Source: Calothrix sp. NIES-3974
GTDB lineage: Bacteria > Cyanobacteriota > Cyanobacteriia > Cyanobacteriales > Nostocaceae
Direction of reading: 5' to 3'
DNA length: 64,000 nt
Assembly (NCBI RefSeq): GCF_002368395.1
Contig: NZ_AP018254.1
Location: 3,162,001-3,226,000 of the forward strand
The translations under genes were made by a program, and so were the position numbers. The notes under the pieces were generated by a model. It saw only the letters and a program-made list of their open reading frames with translations. It did no database searches and had not been told where the DNA came from. Positions 43,251 to 54,129 of the stretch are shown piece after piece. The first letter of the stretch is position 1; every line of letters begins with the position of its first letter.

Positions 43251-45260
43251 TTACAAAATACCTTTAGCTGTTGCAATCACATTATCCACAGTAAAGCCAA
43301 ATTTCTCCATACAAACCGCACCGGGAGCAGATGCACCAAAACGTTCGATACTCACAGCTGCACCTTCCGTACCAATGTACTTGTGCCAACCAAAACTCAC
43401 ACCTGCTTCCACCGATACCCGCTTAGTCACAGCTTTGGGTAGTACGGATTCTTGGTAAGCTGCATCCTGTTCCGCAAATAACTCCCAGGATGGCATGGAA
43501 ACAACACGAACCTTTGTACCTTCGGCGGTTAATTTTTCTGCCGCAGTTATACATAGATTCAATTCCGAACCAGTCCCAATCAAAATCAAATCGGGTGTAC
43601 CTTCACTATCCACAACGGTATACGCACCTTTGGTGACACCTTCAATGGAAGTACCCGCAAGGTTGGGGAGGTTTTGTCGGGAGAATGCCAACAAGGTGGG
43701 ATTATTCTTTTTCGCTTTTTCAATCGCCACCTTGTAGGCTCCTGATACTTCTGTACCATCAGCCGGACGGATAACGGTGAGGTTAGGAATAGCTCGCAAA
43801 GAAGCCAGGGTTTCTACAGGTTGGTGGGTTGGACCGTCTTCACCTTGACCAATGGAATCGTGGGTCATGACCCAGATGGTTCCAGCGAGGGAAAGGGCTG
43901 ATAGACGAATCGCTGCTCGCATGTAGTCGGTGAAAATGAGGAAAGTCGCACCGTAGGGAATCAATCCGGAACCGTGCAGGGCCATACCATTACAAATAGC
44001 TCCCATTGCGTGTTCACGGACACCAAAGTGGATATTGCGATTTTGGTATTGTCCTTTTTGGAAGTCCCCTTCACCCTTGATTTCGGTTAAGTTGGAGTGG
44101 GTGAGGTCAGCGGAACCACCGATTAATTCGGGTAATACGGCTGCTAATTTATTTAAACAGGTTTCCGAATGTTTCCGGGTAGCCACACCTTTATCTTCTG
44201 GGGTGTAGGTGGGTAAAACTTTGTCCCAACCTTCAGGTAATTGGCCACTGATTTGGCGTTCAAAGGAGGCTGCTTCTTGGGGATATTTAGCCTTGTATTC
44301 GGCAAAAAGTTGGTTCCACTCGCTTTCTGCCTTTGCACCCCGTTCTATTGCCTTGCGCATGTGGTCTAGCACATCCTGGGGTACTTCAAAGGGAGGCAAT
44401 TCCCAATGTAAATTTTTCCGGGTGGCTTCGACTTCTTCCGCACCTAAAGCCGAACCGTGAACACCTGCGGTGTTAGCCTTTTTGGGAGAACCATAACCGA
44501 TGGTGGTAGTCACCTTAATCATCGAGGGCTTGTCGGTGACTTTTTTCGCCTCTTCAATGGCTTTGGCGATCGCATCGAGGTCAGTGTTACCATCTTTGAC
44601 ATGGAGAACGTGCCAGCCATAGGCTTCAAAGCGCAAGGAAACATCTTCGGTAAATGCCACATCGGTAGAACCGTCGATGGAGATGTGGTTATCGTCGTAT
44701 AAAGCAATTAGTTTACCTAACCCCAAGTGACCAGCCAAGGAACAAGCTTCACCAGAAACCCCTTCCATGTTGCAACCGTCACCCAAAAGCACGTAAGTAT
44801 AGTGGTCAACGATTTTGGCATCGGGTTTGTTGTATTTCGCAGCCAGGTGAGCTTCAGCCATTGCTAAACCGACACCATTGGCAATACCCTGTCCTAGGGG
44901 TCCGGTGGTAACCTCTACTCCGGGGGTGACAAAGTTTTCTGGGTGACCGGGGGTTTTAGATTCCCACTGACGAAATTGTTTAATTTCCTCAATCGTCACG
45001 CTGTCGAAACCTGTCAAATAGAGCAGAGCATACTGCAACATTGAGCCGTGACCCGCCGACAAGATGAATCTATCCCGATTGAACCATTTGGGATTTTTGG
45101 GGTTGAACCGCATGAATTTATCCCAAAGTACGAACGCCATTGGCGCTGCACCCATCGGTAATCCTGGGTGTCCGGATTTTGCTTTTTCGACAGCATCGAT
45201 AGCCAGGAAGCGAATCGAATTGATACAAAGTTCTTCAAGGGTTTGGGTTGCAACAGCCAT
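43251..45260 (-). CDS. tkt: Transketolase
   Basis: Thiamine-diphosphate enzyme of the Calvin cycle and pentose phosphate pathway, moving two-carbon units between sugar phosphates. The 669 aa show [31 protein letters not shown], the ThDP/metal motif [13 protein letters not shown], and in the second half [16 protein letters not shown] and [12 protein letters not shown]. Length and motifs are canonical, and all three domains (PP, Pyr, C-terminal) are present. It is a single gene with its own terminator. Confidence 0.96.
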   Translation of the reverse strand: MAVATQTLEELCINSIRFLAIDAVEKAKSGHPGLPMGAAPMAFVLWDKFMRFNPKNPKWFNRDRFILSAGHGSMLQYALLYLTGFDSVTIEEIKQFRQWESKTPGHPENFVTPGVEVTTGPLGQGIANGVGLAMAEAHLAAKYNKPDAKIVDHYTYVLLGDGCNMEGVSGEACSLAGHLGLGKLIALYDDNHISIDGSTDVAFTEDVSLRFEAYGWHVLHVKDGNTDLDAIAKAIEEAKKVTDKPSMIKVTTTIGYGSPKKANTAGVHGSALGAEEVEATRKNLHWELPPFEVPQDVLDHMRKAIERGAKAESEWNQLFAEYKAKYPQEAASFERQISGQLPEGWDKVLPTYTPEDKGVATRKHSETCLNKLAAVLPELIGGSADLTHSNLTEIKGEGDFQKGQYQNRNIHFGVREHAMGAICNGMALHGSGLIPYGATFLIFTDYMRAAIRLSALSLAGTIWVMTHDSIGQGEDGPTHQPVETLASLRAIPNLTVIRPADGTEVSGAYKVAIEKAKKNNPTLLAFSRQNLPNLAGTSIEGVTKGAYTVVDSEGTPDLILIGTGSELNLCITAAEKLTAEGTKVRVVSMPSWELFAEQDAAYQESVLPKAVTKRVSVEAGVSFGWHKYIGTEGAAVSIERFGASAPGAVCMEKFGFTVDNVIATAKGIL

Positions 45261-45793
45261 AATCTCTCAAATTTTTAACGACGGGTTAGCACTATGATTC
45301 TTATCTACTGCTCTTTCCCTGGAAGGGGTTTGGTGATTTTTACTTGTTTGGGAATGTCGAATCGGGTGACAGTTAACCATCAACGGTCAACCGCTAACCA
45401 CCAGACAACTTTTGCCACCAACCACCGATTCCATGTTCATGAGCAGTTATACCTATCATCCCATTGGTGTTTGTGGACGGACAAGCCGTATTTGATGGGA
45501 TTTTCTAAATTTACTTTTGGATTTATTGTATGCGCGATCGCAACCTATATCCGTTGTCTATTGGACTGAATTTACCGCATGTTATTTTACCAAAGAAGTG
45601 GGTTGCAAAAATTGACAACCCCTAATTGGTGGGTGGAAAGCAGTTCCCAAAGCAGGATAGGAAAAATCTTTTGGTTTCATCCCTTACCCCTGCATCAGAG
45701 AAACTGCGCTTTGCAGGTCTACGAAGTAGACAAGGAAAGAAAATTCTTGAAATTAATCTCACACCCTACCCAACCCCCATTGTCCATCCATAA
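45261..45793. other. Intergenic region between tkt and fabF
   Basis: Two open frames on the plus strand (about 91 and 109 codons, 45294-45569 and 45579-45908) have no family features; the second runs into fabF antisense. I treat the 533 bases as the tkt leader plus spacer, with no supported gene. Confidence 0.4.
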
Positions 45794-47053
45794 CTACTTG
45801 GCTTCAGCGTACTTTTTAAACGCCAAGGTGACATTATGCCCACCAAATCCAAAAGAATTAGATAGAGCTACATTTAAAGCTTGGACGCGACTGGTTTGGG
45901 GTACGTAGTCTAAATCACAATCTGGGTCTGGGTTTTCCAGGTTTATCGTGGGGGGAATCACTCCGTTAGCGATAGCCAAAACTGTAGCAACGGCTTCAAT
46001 ACCACCGGAACCACCCAATAAATGCCCCGTCATGGACTTGGTAGAACTTACAGCGACTTTATAGGCATGTTCCCCTAACACACTTTTAATTGCAGCCGTT
46101 TCATTCACATCATTGGCAGGGGTACTAGTGCCGTGGGCATTGATATAATCAATCATGTTGGGGTCAAGACCACCATCCTTCAAAGCCATGCGAATTGCCC
46201 TTGCAGCCCCTTCACCACCGGGAACGGGGGAGGTCATATGATAGGCATCACAGGTCATCCCGTAACCAACTATTTCCGCGTAAATTCTGGCCCCACGACT
46301 CAAGGCATGTTGTAATTCTTCCAAAATCAAAACACCCGCACCTTCCCCCATCACAAAACCATCCCGGTCTTTGTCAAAGGGACGACTCGCTTTTTGGGGC
46401 TGATCGTTACGGAAGGACAAAGCCTTACAAGCTGCAAATCCCGCCACCGACAAGGGTGTAATGGCAGCCTCACAACCGCCACAAATCATCGCTTGGGCAT
46501 AACCATTCTGGATAATCCGAAAAGCATCACCAATGGCATTGGAACCAGCAGCACAAGCCGTCACCGCACAGGAATTTGGTCCCTTTGCACCGGTGTGGAT
46601 TGCCGTTAAACCTGCTGCCATATTGGCAATCATCATCGGAATCATAAAGGGACTACACCGGTCAGGACCTCGGTTCAAGTAGACGGTTTGTTGGTCTTCC
46701 ATCACTTTAATACCACCAACCCCAGAACCAATAATCACACCTATTTGTTCGGCGTTGAGGTCATTAATCACCAAATTGGCATCCGCCAAAGCCTGTTTTG
46801 CAGCTGAGACTCCAAACTGGGAAAATCGATCCATCCGTTTGGCTTCCTTTCGATCCATATAATCCTCTGGATCGAAATTTTTCACTTCGCCAGCGATGCG
46901 ACAATCATGATGAGAAGCATCAAATAAAGTAATTTCGCCAATTCCGTTGTGTCCGTTGACTAACCCAGACCAATATGCGGCGGATGTATTGCCAATCGGT
47001 GTAATCGCGCCAACACCCGTGACAACAACGCGTTTACGTTCTATTTCTGTCAT
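45794..47053 (-). CDS. fabF: Beta-ketoacyl-ACP synthase II
   Basis: Condensing enzyme of fatty-acid elongation, joining malonyl-ACP to acyl-ACP. The 419 aa carry the active-site Cys167 in [15 protein letters not shown] and the two histidines in [15 protein letters not shown] and [29 protein letters not shown] at the start and [15 protein letters not shown] at the end are typical. It lies downstream of acpP on the same strand with 389 bases between, the usual cyanobacterial acpP-fabF order. Confidence 0.96.
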   Translation of the reverse strand: MTEIERKRVVVTGVGAITPIGNTSAAYWSGLVNGHNGIGEITLFDASHHDCRIAGEVKNFDPEDYMDRKEAKRMDRFSQFGVSAAKQALADANLVINDLNAEQIGVIIGSGVGGIKVMEDQQTVYLNRGPDRCSPFMIPMMIANMAAGLTAIHTGAKGPNSCAVTACAAGSNAIGDAFRIIQNGYAQAMICGGCEAAITPLSVAGFAACKALSFRNDQPQKASRPFDKDRDGFVMGEGAGVLILEELQHALSRGARIYAEIVGYGMTCDAYHMTSPVPGGEGAARAIRMALKDGGLDPNMIDYINAHGTSTPANDVNETAAIKSVLGEHAYKVAVSSTKSMTGHLLGGSGGIEAVATVLAIANGVIPPTINLENPDPDCDLDYVPQTSRVQALNVALSNSFGFGGHNVTLAFKKYAEAK

Positions 47054-47442
47054 GATTCTAAGTTTGGTGGCTATTTATGAAAGACCGTGCCGAGTCAAGA
47101 TTTGCTGTTCCTTACCATAAACATTTCCAGAACACCGCAAGTATACATGTTTCCACGTCACATCTTGCAGCGATGTATTCCTGCATTTAGAGCAAGGGAG
47201 TCCCCATGTTGTTTGGACGCAAACAAAAAATATAGTCTATTTGCGCTTCCTAATTCCTACTCCCCACTCCCTACTAACTGAAAGTTTGAGGAGTCTGTGA
47301 GAAATCTGGGTATTGACCTTGAGTTAGGATAAAAACGCCTGGTGTGGCTCCAAATATCTCAACATATATTCCAGAAATGTATGTAAAGTAACAGCATACC
47401 CTGCCCTGCACAGAAAAAATTGGGAATTTGCGACAGCAATAA
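47054..47442. other. Spacer between acpP and fabF
   Basis: Non-coding. It contains a CCCACTCCCTACT heptamer run at about 47262-47276. The long spacer suggests fabF has its own promoter. No clear terminator was seen. Confidence 0.4.
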
Positions 47443-47694
47443 CTATGCAGAGGCTGCAACCTTATTGTTGATGTAGTCAACCGCTTCTTGGACGGTAGTG
47501 ATTTTTTCGGCAGCTTCATCGGGAATTTCAATATCAAATTCCTCTTCCAGTGCCATTACCAATTCCACCGTATCCAGGGAATCCGCACCCAAATCATTGG
47601 CAAAATGGGATTGGGGGTTAATGGTATCAGCCTCAACGCTGAGTTGATCTGCCACAATTTTCTTGACTTTTTCAAAAATTTCCGTCTGACTCAT
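47443..47694 (-). CDS. acpP: Acyl carrier protein
   Basis: An 83-aa acidic carrier of growing acyl chains. Ser39 in [18 protein letters not shown] is the site for the 4'-phosphopantetheine arm. Length and helices are standard; the ending NNKVAASA is slightly longer than in E. coli. It is followed by fabF. A perfect 11-base inverted repeat lies about 60 bases upstream of the start. Confidence 0.96.
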   Translation of the reverse strand: MSQTEIFEKVKKIVADQLSVEADTINPQSHFANDLGADSLDTVELVMALEEEFDIEIPDEAAEKITTVQEAVDYINNKVAASA

Positions 47695-47753
47695 GGATAA
47701 AATACTCCAACAATAAGTTTATAGTTATCTCGCGTTGACAACGACACGATTTT

Positions 47754-47800
47754 AGAGCATATACATCTTATCGGAAAGCGCGATCATCCGTATATGCTCT
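47754..47800. promoter_or_regulatory. Perfect 11-base inverted repeat upstream of acpP
   Basis: AGAGCATATAC (47754-47764) and GTATATGCTCT (47790-47800) are exact complements separated by 25 bases. The pair lies 60-106 bases before the acpP start and 237 bases before the divergent gene at 48037. It could be a paired operator or an RNA hairpin in the acpP leader. The rest of 47801-48036 is AT-rich promoter-like DNA. Confidence 0.55.
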
Positions 47801-48036
47801 GAATCCACAGTTTATTTTTTAAAACTTTTGTACTATCTGCTTACCTTTGTTCATGGGGGAAATTTATAGAGATGTTGATGATATTGGCAAAAAAGTTTGA
47901 TTTAGCTGATTTTATTTGTTTGTGTTTTTCTTCATCAAACTATAGGTTTATTCGCGGCTGATGTAACTATTCGACTGTTAGTAATGATAGAACAGTTAAT
48001 GTCAAGGGTAAACAATCACTTTATAACTATTTTTTT

Positions 48037-48951
48037 ATGGTATCTCAGTCAGTACCCCTCAAATATGCTTATTTTCCCGGATGTGTAGCTCAGGGAGCTT
48101 GTGGTGAATTGCATTTAGCGACAGTTGCCCTTGCTGGTAGACTGGGGATTGAATTAATTGAATTAAAAAAAGCAGCTTGTTGTGGATCCGGGACTTTTAA
48201 GGAAGATTCCCAACTTTTGGAAGACACGGTGAATGCAAGGAATATTGCCCTAGCGGAAGAATTAAACTTGCCAATGTTAACCCACTGTAGCACCTGTCAA
48301 GGGGTAATTGGTCATGTGGACGAGCGATTGAAGGCAGAGCGCGATCGCAATTCTCCCTATTTCCACCAGGTTAATGATTTGTTGCAGCAGGAAGGTTGTT
48401 TACCCTATCGGGGGAATACCCAAGTCAAGCATTTACTGTATGCTTTAATTCAAGATTATGGGATTGAGGCGATCGCCAATCGTGTCACCCGCAAACTGAC
48501 TGGTTTGAAATGTGCGGCATTTTACGGATGTTACTTACTGCGATCGCAAAAGTTTTCCCGTGACGACAATCCTTTTCATCCCCAGGCAATGGAATCAATA
48601 TTTACTGCGGTGGGAGCAGAACCAATTTACTATCAAGGACGTACCCAATGTTGTGGTTGGCCCATATCTAGCTATGCCACCACTGAATCCTTTAAAATGG
48701 CAGGCAAACATATTCAAGAAGCGATCGCAGCTGGTGCGGATTGTATTGTCACCCCCTGTCCCCTGTGTCATCTCAATTTGGATTCCCGTCAACCGGAGGT
48801 CGAAAAAACCATTGGTCAGCAACTGGGATTACCGATTCTCCATTTACCCCAGTTAGTCGCCTTGGCTTTAGGTATAAGTCCCCAGGAATTAGGTCTAGAG
48901 CGTCATGTGGTATCCACCCGACCAGTATTGCAGAAGTTGGGAATGGGATAA
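48037..48951 (+). CDS. HdrB-like CCG-domain iron-sulfur protein
   Basis: A 304-aa protein with two CCG (cysteine-rich) domains: FPGCVAQ...KKAACCGSGTF in the first half and AAFYGCYLLR...RTQCCGWPIS...TPCPLCHLNLD in the second. These bind an unusual iron-sulfur cluster in heterodisulfide reductase subunit B and relatives. In cyanobacteria such proteins are annotated as HdrB-like and have been linked to E-type succinate:quinone oxidoreductase as the membrane-docking subunit; that role here is inferred. No partner (SdhA/B, HdrA/C) is adjacent. Confidence 0.85.
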   Translation: MVSQSVPLKYAYFPGCVAQGACGELHLATVALAGRLGIELIELKKAACCGSGTFKEDSQLLEDTVNARNIALAEELNLPMLTHCSTCQGVIGHVDERLKAERDRNSPYFHQVNDLLQQEGCLPYRGNTQVKHLLYALIQDYGIEAIANRVTRKLTGLKCAAFYGCYLLRSQKFSRDDNPFHPQAMESIFTAVGAEPIYYQGRTQCCGWPISSYATTESFKMAGKHIQEAIAAGADCIVTPCPLCHLNLDSRQPEVEKTIGQQLGLPILHLPQLVALALGISPQELGLERHVVSTRPVLQKLGMG

Positions 48952-49328
48952 AATGTGAGACGTGAAAAGTAATGGGTTATACTGCAAGCAGTCAGTGATA
49001 CAAATACAAAAACAGCTAGAAGCATTCTGGCTACTTCCAGAGTTGCAAATCATGTTGAAAGTATAATTTTCTACTATTCTCCTGGAGACTACCCGTTGGG
49101 TCGTCTCTACTCTCTGCAAATTTTGGGAATTTATAAATAATCCAGGTAGAAACTATTTTGAGATTAATTCACCCACAGAGCAAGGTCTTGAGTTAGAATA
49201 GGCTATCGCAACGCTATTACCGGAAATTGTGAAAGCAGCATCAAAAAATCTAATGATGATGTTTTCCCAATGGCAATAGCAACACAAAAGTAGAGTAAAA
49301 CGAGAGCGGGACATCCCGGAGGTCTTGA
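48952..49328. other. Intergenic region with a possible gene remnant
   Basis: GGAGACTACCCGTTGGGTCG and the following TCTCTAC (49084-49109) form a diverged palindrome of the GTAGAGACG family. Near 49200-49279 a short frame reads AIATLLPEIVKAASKNLMMM followed by FSQWQ and a stop, and is preceded by an in-frame TAG; it looks like the end of a decayed gene that I cannot name. GGAGG at about 49318 is the ribosome site of the next gene. Confidence 0.4.
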
Positions 49329-49628
49329 TTGTCGAAATTTATCTTGAAAATTCTTTGGCTGGACGAAAATGTTGCTCTAGCCGTGGATCAAGTTGTTGGT
49401 AAAGGTACTAGTCCTTTAACAAAATACTTTTTTTGGCCCAGAAACGATGCTTGGGAAGAATTAAAAAAAGAACTTGAAGCCAAGCATTGGATCAGTGAAA
49501 TGGATCGGGTAGAGTTACTCAACAAAGCCACCGAAGTCATTAACTATTGGCAAGAGGAAGGTAGAAACCGTCCAATTTCCGAAGCTCAATTGAAATTTCC
49601 CGAAGTTACTTTCACTGGTAGTGCTTGA
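49329..49628 (+). CDS. Ribosomal protein PSRP-3 / Ycf65
   Basis: A 99-aa small-subunit ribosomal protein found in cyanobacteria and chloroplasts (PSRP-3, cS23, Ycf65). The sequence [40 protein letters not shown] and the ending LKFPEVTF are diagnostic. The start is TTG, supported by the GGAGG seven bases upstream and by the conserved N-terminus [10 protein letters not shown]. It is monocistronic. Confidence 0.93.
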   Translation: MSKFILKILWLDENVALAVDQVVGKGTSPLTKYFFWPRNDAWEELKKELEAKHWISEMDRVELLNKATEVINYWQEEGRNRPISEAQLKFPEVTFTGSA

Positions 49629-49645
49629 TAGGTTCCGACACTGTA

Positions 49646-49681
49646 GTAGAGACGTAATATAGTAATATATTACGTCTCTAC
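49646..49681. repeat. GTAGAGACG palindrome with a TAATATATTA-type core
   Basis: GTAGAGACGTAATAT and ATATTACGTCTCTAC are complementary around a short loop (AGTAAT). It lies between two converging genes (PSRP-3 and flv1) and could also serve as a terminator. Confidence 0.85.
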
Positions 49682-49731
49682 TCATAAAATTTATCTGCGC
49701 TATTCTGATTTCAAAGCATCTCAAACCGTCA

Positions 49732-51459
49732 TTAATAATAACTGCCAGATTTACGATAGTGAATAGCAGTTAATTCATTCGCTTCCAAGACCTTGCCATC
49801 ATCAACAATAGCATAAATTACCCAATGGTCGCCACATTCCAAACGCTTATTGACTGTACACTCCAAATAGGCGATCGCATCATTAAAAATAGTACAACCA
49901 TTGGCTGCCACACTGGTATCAAATCCGGCAAATCTATCTTCTCCCGGAGCAAAATTTTTCCGGAAATGGCGAATATATTCTTGATGGTTTTTCTCACCCA
50001 GAATATTTACCACCAATTTTCCACCAGCATACATCAGGGATTCAATCGCTCGATCTTTTGCGATCGCAATTGTTAAACCGGGAGGATTAAAAGTTGCTTG
50101 GGATATCCATGCACCCATCATTGCCGTAGCAATATCACCCTGTTTGGCGGTAATAATACATACCGAACCCACAATCCGACCAACCGCTTGTTCCAGGGGA
50201 GAAGCTGCGGTTTGGGGTAATCTTTGCCGACGAGCGCGTTTCAGGGATTGGGCAAAGTCGATAGCGGTTTCTTCACATTCCTTCAAGATTGGGTCGGAGG
50301 GTTTAAAGCGGACACGCATGGTGGGGAATGCCAATCGATATCCAGCTTCCTTGAGCTTACCTTCAATCAAGTCAAAGGCTTCCCCACTCCACCCGTAGGA
50401 ACCAAATACACCTGCGGGTTTACTAGTATCTGCTAGGGCTAAAATAATTCCTAGGGCTGTGTGGATGGGGGTGGGTGCATGGCCACCAATGGTGGGGGAA
50501 CCAATAATAAACCCGTCGGCTTTTTCTAGGGTTGTACGGATTTCGTCGGTTGTAGCAAACTCGCAGTTTAACAAATCAACGGCTACACCAGCTTTTGTTA
50601 AACCTAAGCCAAAGGCTTGCGCAAGGGTGGCTGTATTTCCGTAGGCGGAAGCGTATAATAAGGCGACACGGATTTCTCTGGTGGCTTGGGAATGGCTCCA
50701 TTCCGTGTAGGATTTGGTTAATTCGAGTAAACCATAGCGAATTAAAGGGCCATTTCCCACTGCGTACATCCGCACGGGGTAATCAGAAATTTTCTCTAGA
50801 GCAGCCTTGACATGGGGAGCATTAGGGGCCATGACGCTATCATAAAAATAGCGTTGGTCTTGTTTATATTTATCCCAGTCTTCATCAAAGATATCATCAC
50901 CGCAGACATGGGCACTAAATAATTTATCGGTATAGAGAATTTGGGTTTGTTGGTCGTAGGTACAAAGTGCTTCAATCCATCGCGGACTGGGGGTAGGGAT
51001 AAATTTTAAAATATGACCCTTACCTAAATCGAGGGTTTCCTTACCTCGCATTTCCAGCACGGATAAATTCTCATTGGCAAAAGCTTGACGTAAATATCTC
51101 GCACCCATCACCGAAGTCACAAAAGTCAGATTCGGTGCAATTTCCAATAAAAACCTCAAAGAAGCCATGCGATTCGGATTAAAGTGACCGATAATCACAT
51201 AATCAATAGTTTCCAACTCTAAACAGCGTCGTAAAGCCTCACGATAAATATCCGTCACCGTTTCCGGAGGTGGGTCAATTACAGCAGTTTTGTGACCTTG
51301 AATCACGTAGGAATTGCAAGTAGTACCCCGTCCGAGAGCATATTCAATTTCAAATCGTTGTCGTGTCCAACTACGAGCGCGTAAAACTGTTGTATCTGTA
51401 GCAATGGGTAATACTTGAACGTCACGGGGTCGTAATTCACGAGAAATTGTATCAGTCAT
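49732..51459 (-). CDS. flv1: Flavodiiron protein Flv1
   Basis: A cyanobacterial flavodiiron protein, 575 aa, which with Flv3 reduces oxygen to water downstream of photosystem I. Domains: metallo-beta-lactamase-like (about 30-250), flavodoxin (about 265-405, VALLYASAYGNTATLAQAFG) and flavin reductase (about 425-575). The iron-site motif HxExD of canonical members is here GHFNPNRM, so key ligands are replaced, as is typical of Flv1. I start at MTDTISREL; an ATG nine bases upstream exists. It lies downstream of flv3 on the same strand. Heterocyst-type Flv1B is an alternative I cannot exclude. Confidence 0.9.
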   Translation of the reverse strand: MTDTISRELRPRDVQVLPIATDTTVLRARSWTRQRFEIEYALGRGTTCNSYVIQGHKTAVIDPPPETVTDIYREALRRCLELETIDYVIIGHFNPNRMASLRFLLEIAPNLTFVTSVMGARYLRQAFANENLSVLEMRGKETLDLGKGHILKFIPTPSPRWIEALCTYDQQTQILYTDKLFSAHVCGDDIFDEDWDKYKQDQRYFYDSVMAPNAPHVKAALEKISDYPVRMYAVGNGPLIRYGLLELTKSYTEWSHSQATREIRVALLYASAYGNTATLAQAFGLGLTKAGVAVDLLNCEFATTDEIRTTLEKADGFIIGSPTIGGHAPTPIHTALGIILALADTSKPAGVFGSYGWSGEAFDLIEGKLKEAGYRLAFPTMRVRFKPSDPILKECEETAIDFAQSLKRARRQRLPQTAASPLEQAVGRIVGSVCIITAKQGDIATAMMGAWISQATFNPPGLTIAIAKDRAIESLMYAGGKLVVNILGEKNHQEYIRHFRKNFAPGEDRFAGFDTSVAANGCTIFNDAIAYLECTVNKRLECGDHWVIYAIVDDGKVLEANELTAIHYRKSGSYY

Positions 51460-51510
51460 GGTGATCAATTTGGATGGTGTGTGAAGGGATGAGGGGGATT
51501 TTGGATATCC

Positions 51511-51678
51511 GTAGAGACGACCCGTCGGGTCGTCTTTAATTTTGGATTTTGGATTTTGGATTTTGGATTTTAGATTTTAGATTTTGGATTTTCGTCACCC
51601 AAAATAATAATTGTGGCGTTGCGGAATATGAATTGAAAATTTCACGTTGTCTAGAGACGCGATATATCGCGTCTCTAC
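51511..51678. repeat. Two GTAGAGACG palindromes and a GGATTTT run
   Basis: GTAGAGACGACCCG-T-CGGGTCGTC (51511-51535) is followed by GGATTTT/AGATTTT heptamers (51538-51596) and then TAGAGACGCGATATATCGCG with TCTCTA (51652-51678). The core differs between the two while each stays palindromic. A further diverged copy (GGAGACGACCCGATGGGTCA) is at 51790-51809. They fill the gap between flv3 and flv1. Confidence 0.85.
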
Positions 51679-51829
51679 ATTTAATAAAAATGCCAAATTA
51701 AAATTTTAAATTTTCTGCGGGGTGAAAAATCGGTTTGGGAAGGTGGTTATCTTATTTTCCAGGTATTTACGCAAAAACCCAACTTCCTGGAGACGACCCG
51801 ATGGGTCATCTCTACTCCCTACTCCCAAA

Positions 51830-53548
51830 TTAGTAGTAATTTCCCACTTTCCGGTGACGGACTGCTGTGAGTCCTTCATTTTTAGCCACTCTTCCTTCCT
51901 TTGCGTGACAGTAGACTATCCAGTGGTCACTACATTCCATCCGGTCTACGATTTCACATTCAATATAAGCTAGGGAATCAGTCAGGATAGGTGCGCCATT
52001 TTGAGCTACCTGGGTTTTAATACCGCTAAATCGATCCACACCTGGGGGGAGACGCTTGAGGAAATGTTTTTTCAGGTCTTTGTAATTACCCTCTTCCAAC
52101 ACGTTCAACACGAAACTGTCACCAACCTGCATAAATGCTTCAATGGCTCTATCTTTGGCTACGGCAACGGTGAACCCTAATGGTTGTAAACTAGCTTGAG
52201 CAACCCATGATGCGAGCATGGCGCTTTTTGTGCCGTTTTTTTCACTGGTGATGATGTATAAACCATTACTAATCCGTCCCAGGGCCCTTTCCATATTCAC
52301 ATCAAGGGCTTTCACCTGTTTGAGATTGCGATCGCGTACTAAAACCTGTCCAAATTCACTTCCCCGTTCTTCCCATGCTGTTAGGGTGTTGGTGGTGGGT
52401 GTTTCTTTGATTTTAATGGCGCTAAAGCCTTCTTTAATCCCCAAGTCTACAAAGCGTTTACGCAAGGGGGAAATGGGTTCATCGTCCCCACCGAAGCACT
52501 CGAAGAAGCCGACAAATTGTTTAGGTTTGACCACAGCTAACAGGGAACTAATTCCGGCTTGAGCAGCAACATTGGCACTCGCTGGCATCCCGATGATTAT
52601 ACCAGCTGCACGTCCAGCTAATTCTTGAATTTCCTGGTGGTCTGCGGTACTGATATCGAGGGTTTCCACTCCCACCCCGGTTTTTTGGATTCCGTGGGTA
52701 AGTGCATGGGCAACATGATCAGCATAGCCGTAATTGGGAACATAAAACATGCCGACGATAGTTTCTGCTTTCGCTTGGACATTACTCCAAGCTTGGTAGC
52801 GCTCCCGTAAAAATTCTAGGTGATGGTATAGTAAAGGACCATGACCATTGGCGATGATTTTGATTTCCCCTAATTCTGCCATTTTCTTCATGGCATTAAT
52901 TAGCGATCGCGCATTTGGTCCCATCAAGCAATCGTAGTAAAAGCGGAAATCAGGTTCAATTGCTTCCAAATCCACATCAAAGGTATCATGACTACAGTAG
53001 TGCATCCCGAAGGCATCACAGGTGTAGAGAATTTTGGTTTTGTGGTCGAAGCTAAAAATTGTATCTGGCCAGTGTAAATTTGGCGCACTGATAAATTCGA
53101 TACAATGACCACCACCAATATCAATGCGATCGCCTGATTTGACAATCCGCTTACTAAAAGGGTCATGAACCAGGTTTTCCAAAAATTGTAGCGCCACTTT
53201 TGAAGCTAAAACTGTGGCTCTAGGTGCAATTTCTAATACATCTCCGACTAAACCACTATGGTCAGGTTCAGTATGACTAACAATTATATAATCAATCTCC
53301 TTGGGATTCACAAGACCTTTTAAGGTTTGTAAATATAAATCCCGGAACTTGGTATGGGAAGTATCAACCAGAACCGTTTTTTCCCCCTTAATTAAATAGG
53401 AATTATAGGTCGTCCCGTTCTGTAACCCAAACTCAATATCAAAGCGATCGCGATCCCAATCCAACGAACGAATCGCTGTCGTGTTGGGTGCAATCTCTAC
53501 CGTTTGTATCGTTAACCGACGCTCGACAGTTTCTGTTGTAGCAACCAT
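51830..53548 (-). CDS. flv3: Flavodiiron protein Flv3
   Basis: A flavodiiron protein of 572 aa with the same three-domain layout as its neighbour Flv1. It keeps the canonical iron-site motif SHTEPDHSG and the later HxxD-type segments (NLHWPDTIFSFD). The flavodoxin part begins GMFYVPNYGYADHVAHAL and the flavin reductase part at about residue 420. It forms the oxygen photoreduction pair with Flv1 in cyanobacteria and protects photosystem I under fluctuating light (established for the family). Start at MVATTETVE; an upstream ATG adds four residues. Confidence 0.92.
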   Translation of the reverse strand: MVATTETVERRLTIQTVEIAPNTTAIRSLDWDRDRFDIEFGLQNGTTYNSYLIKGEKTVLVDTSHTKFRDLYLQTLKGLVNPKEIDYIIVSHTEPDHSGLVGDVLEIAPRATVLASKVALQFLENLVHDPFSKRIVKSGDRIDIGGGHCIEFISAPNLHWPDTIFSFDHKTKILYTCDAFGMHYCSHDTFDVDLEAIEPDFRFYYDCLMGPNARSLINAMKKMAELGEIKIIANGHGPLLYHHLEFLRERYQAWSNVQAKAETIVGMFYVPNYGYADHVAHALTHGIQKTGVGVETLDISTADHQEIQELAGRAAGIIIGMPASANVAAQAGISSLLAVVKPKQFVGFFECFGGDDEPISPLRKRFVDLGIKEGFSAIKIKETPTTNTLTAWEERGSEFGQVLVRDRNLKQVKALDVNMERALGRISNGLYIITSEKNGTKSAMLASWVAQASLQPLGFTVAVAKDRAIEAFMQVGDSFVLNVLEEGNYKDLKKHFLKRLPPGVDRFSGIKTQVAQNGAPILTDSLAYIECEIVDRMECSDHWIVYCHAKEGRVAKNEGLTAVRHRKVGNYY

Positions 53549-53738
53549 GATTAATATCAAAATAATTGCAAATTTTAGCTGTATCTGGTTGCCTCTATTT
53601 TGCTCATATTTATTTTTGTCAAGTTGTTAGGGATGATATTTTTAAAAATTTTCTAAATGTAGTTATTTTAACAAATAGGAAGGAGACAGGAGGTAAGAAG
53701 TTATACGAATTTTTCCCAAAATACAACAAATAAATTTT

Positions 53739-53813
53739 GTAGAGACGTAGCATTGCAATTTTGTAGAGACATAGCATTGCAATTTTGTAGAGATGTAGCA
53801 TTGCTACGTCTCA
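53739..53813. repeat. Palindrome with threefold amplified left arm
   Basis: GTAGAGACGTAGCATTGCAA with a TTTT spacer repeats with a period of 24 bases at 53739, 53763 and 53787 (small changes: ACG, ACA, ATG). Only the last copy continues into the right arm TGCTACGTCTCAT. The rest of 53549-54129 is non-coding, with HIP1-containing DNA near 53930. Confidence 0.9.
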
Positions 53814-54129
53814 TAGTTGGAATTGGTATTAGAAGAAAAATATAGGAGATGGGATAGGGGAGGTTCATTATTATCAGAATTATTGTAACCCGAATTCCGA
53901 CAATAATTATTTGATCATGTTGACGCGCGATCGCGGGTTGGTATGATGGTGGTGCGTGTTGCTGTTGTGATTGTCGCGTTGTCCTAAGTCTTTTCTTTGT
54001 CGGGGGAATAGACCATTCCCGTCGGATACTAATTTTGATTACAAACAACTTGATTTTTTTAAGTTGTTCAGAAATTAGTGTTCGCAAATTGATGATTCTA
54101 CTTTACCCTCATGTCAAGTATTGTAAACT

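Noticed and set aside
43265-43285. TTATCCACA as a DnaA box and possible origin
   Set aside because: Single matches occur inside tkt and at 55408 within a coding region, with a variant at 33974. There is no cluster and no dnaA or dnaN nearby.
45294-45908. Two plus-strand frames between tkt and fabF
   Set aside because: No homology is recognisable, composition is unlike neighbours, and the second overlaps fabF antisense.
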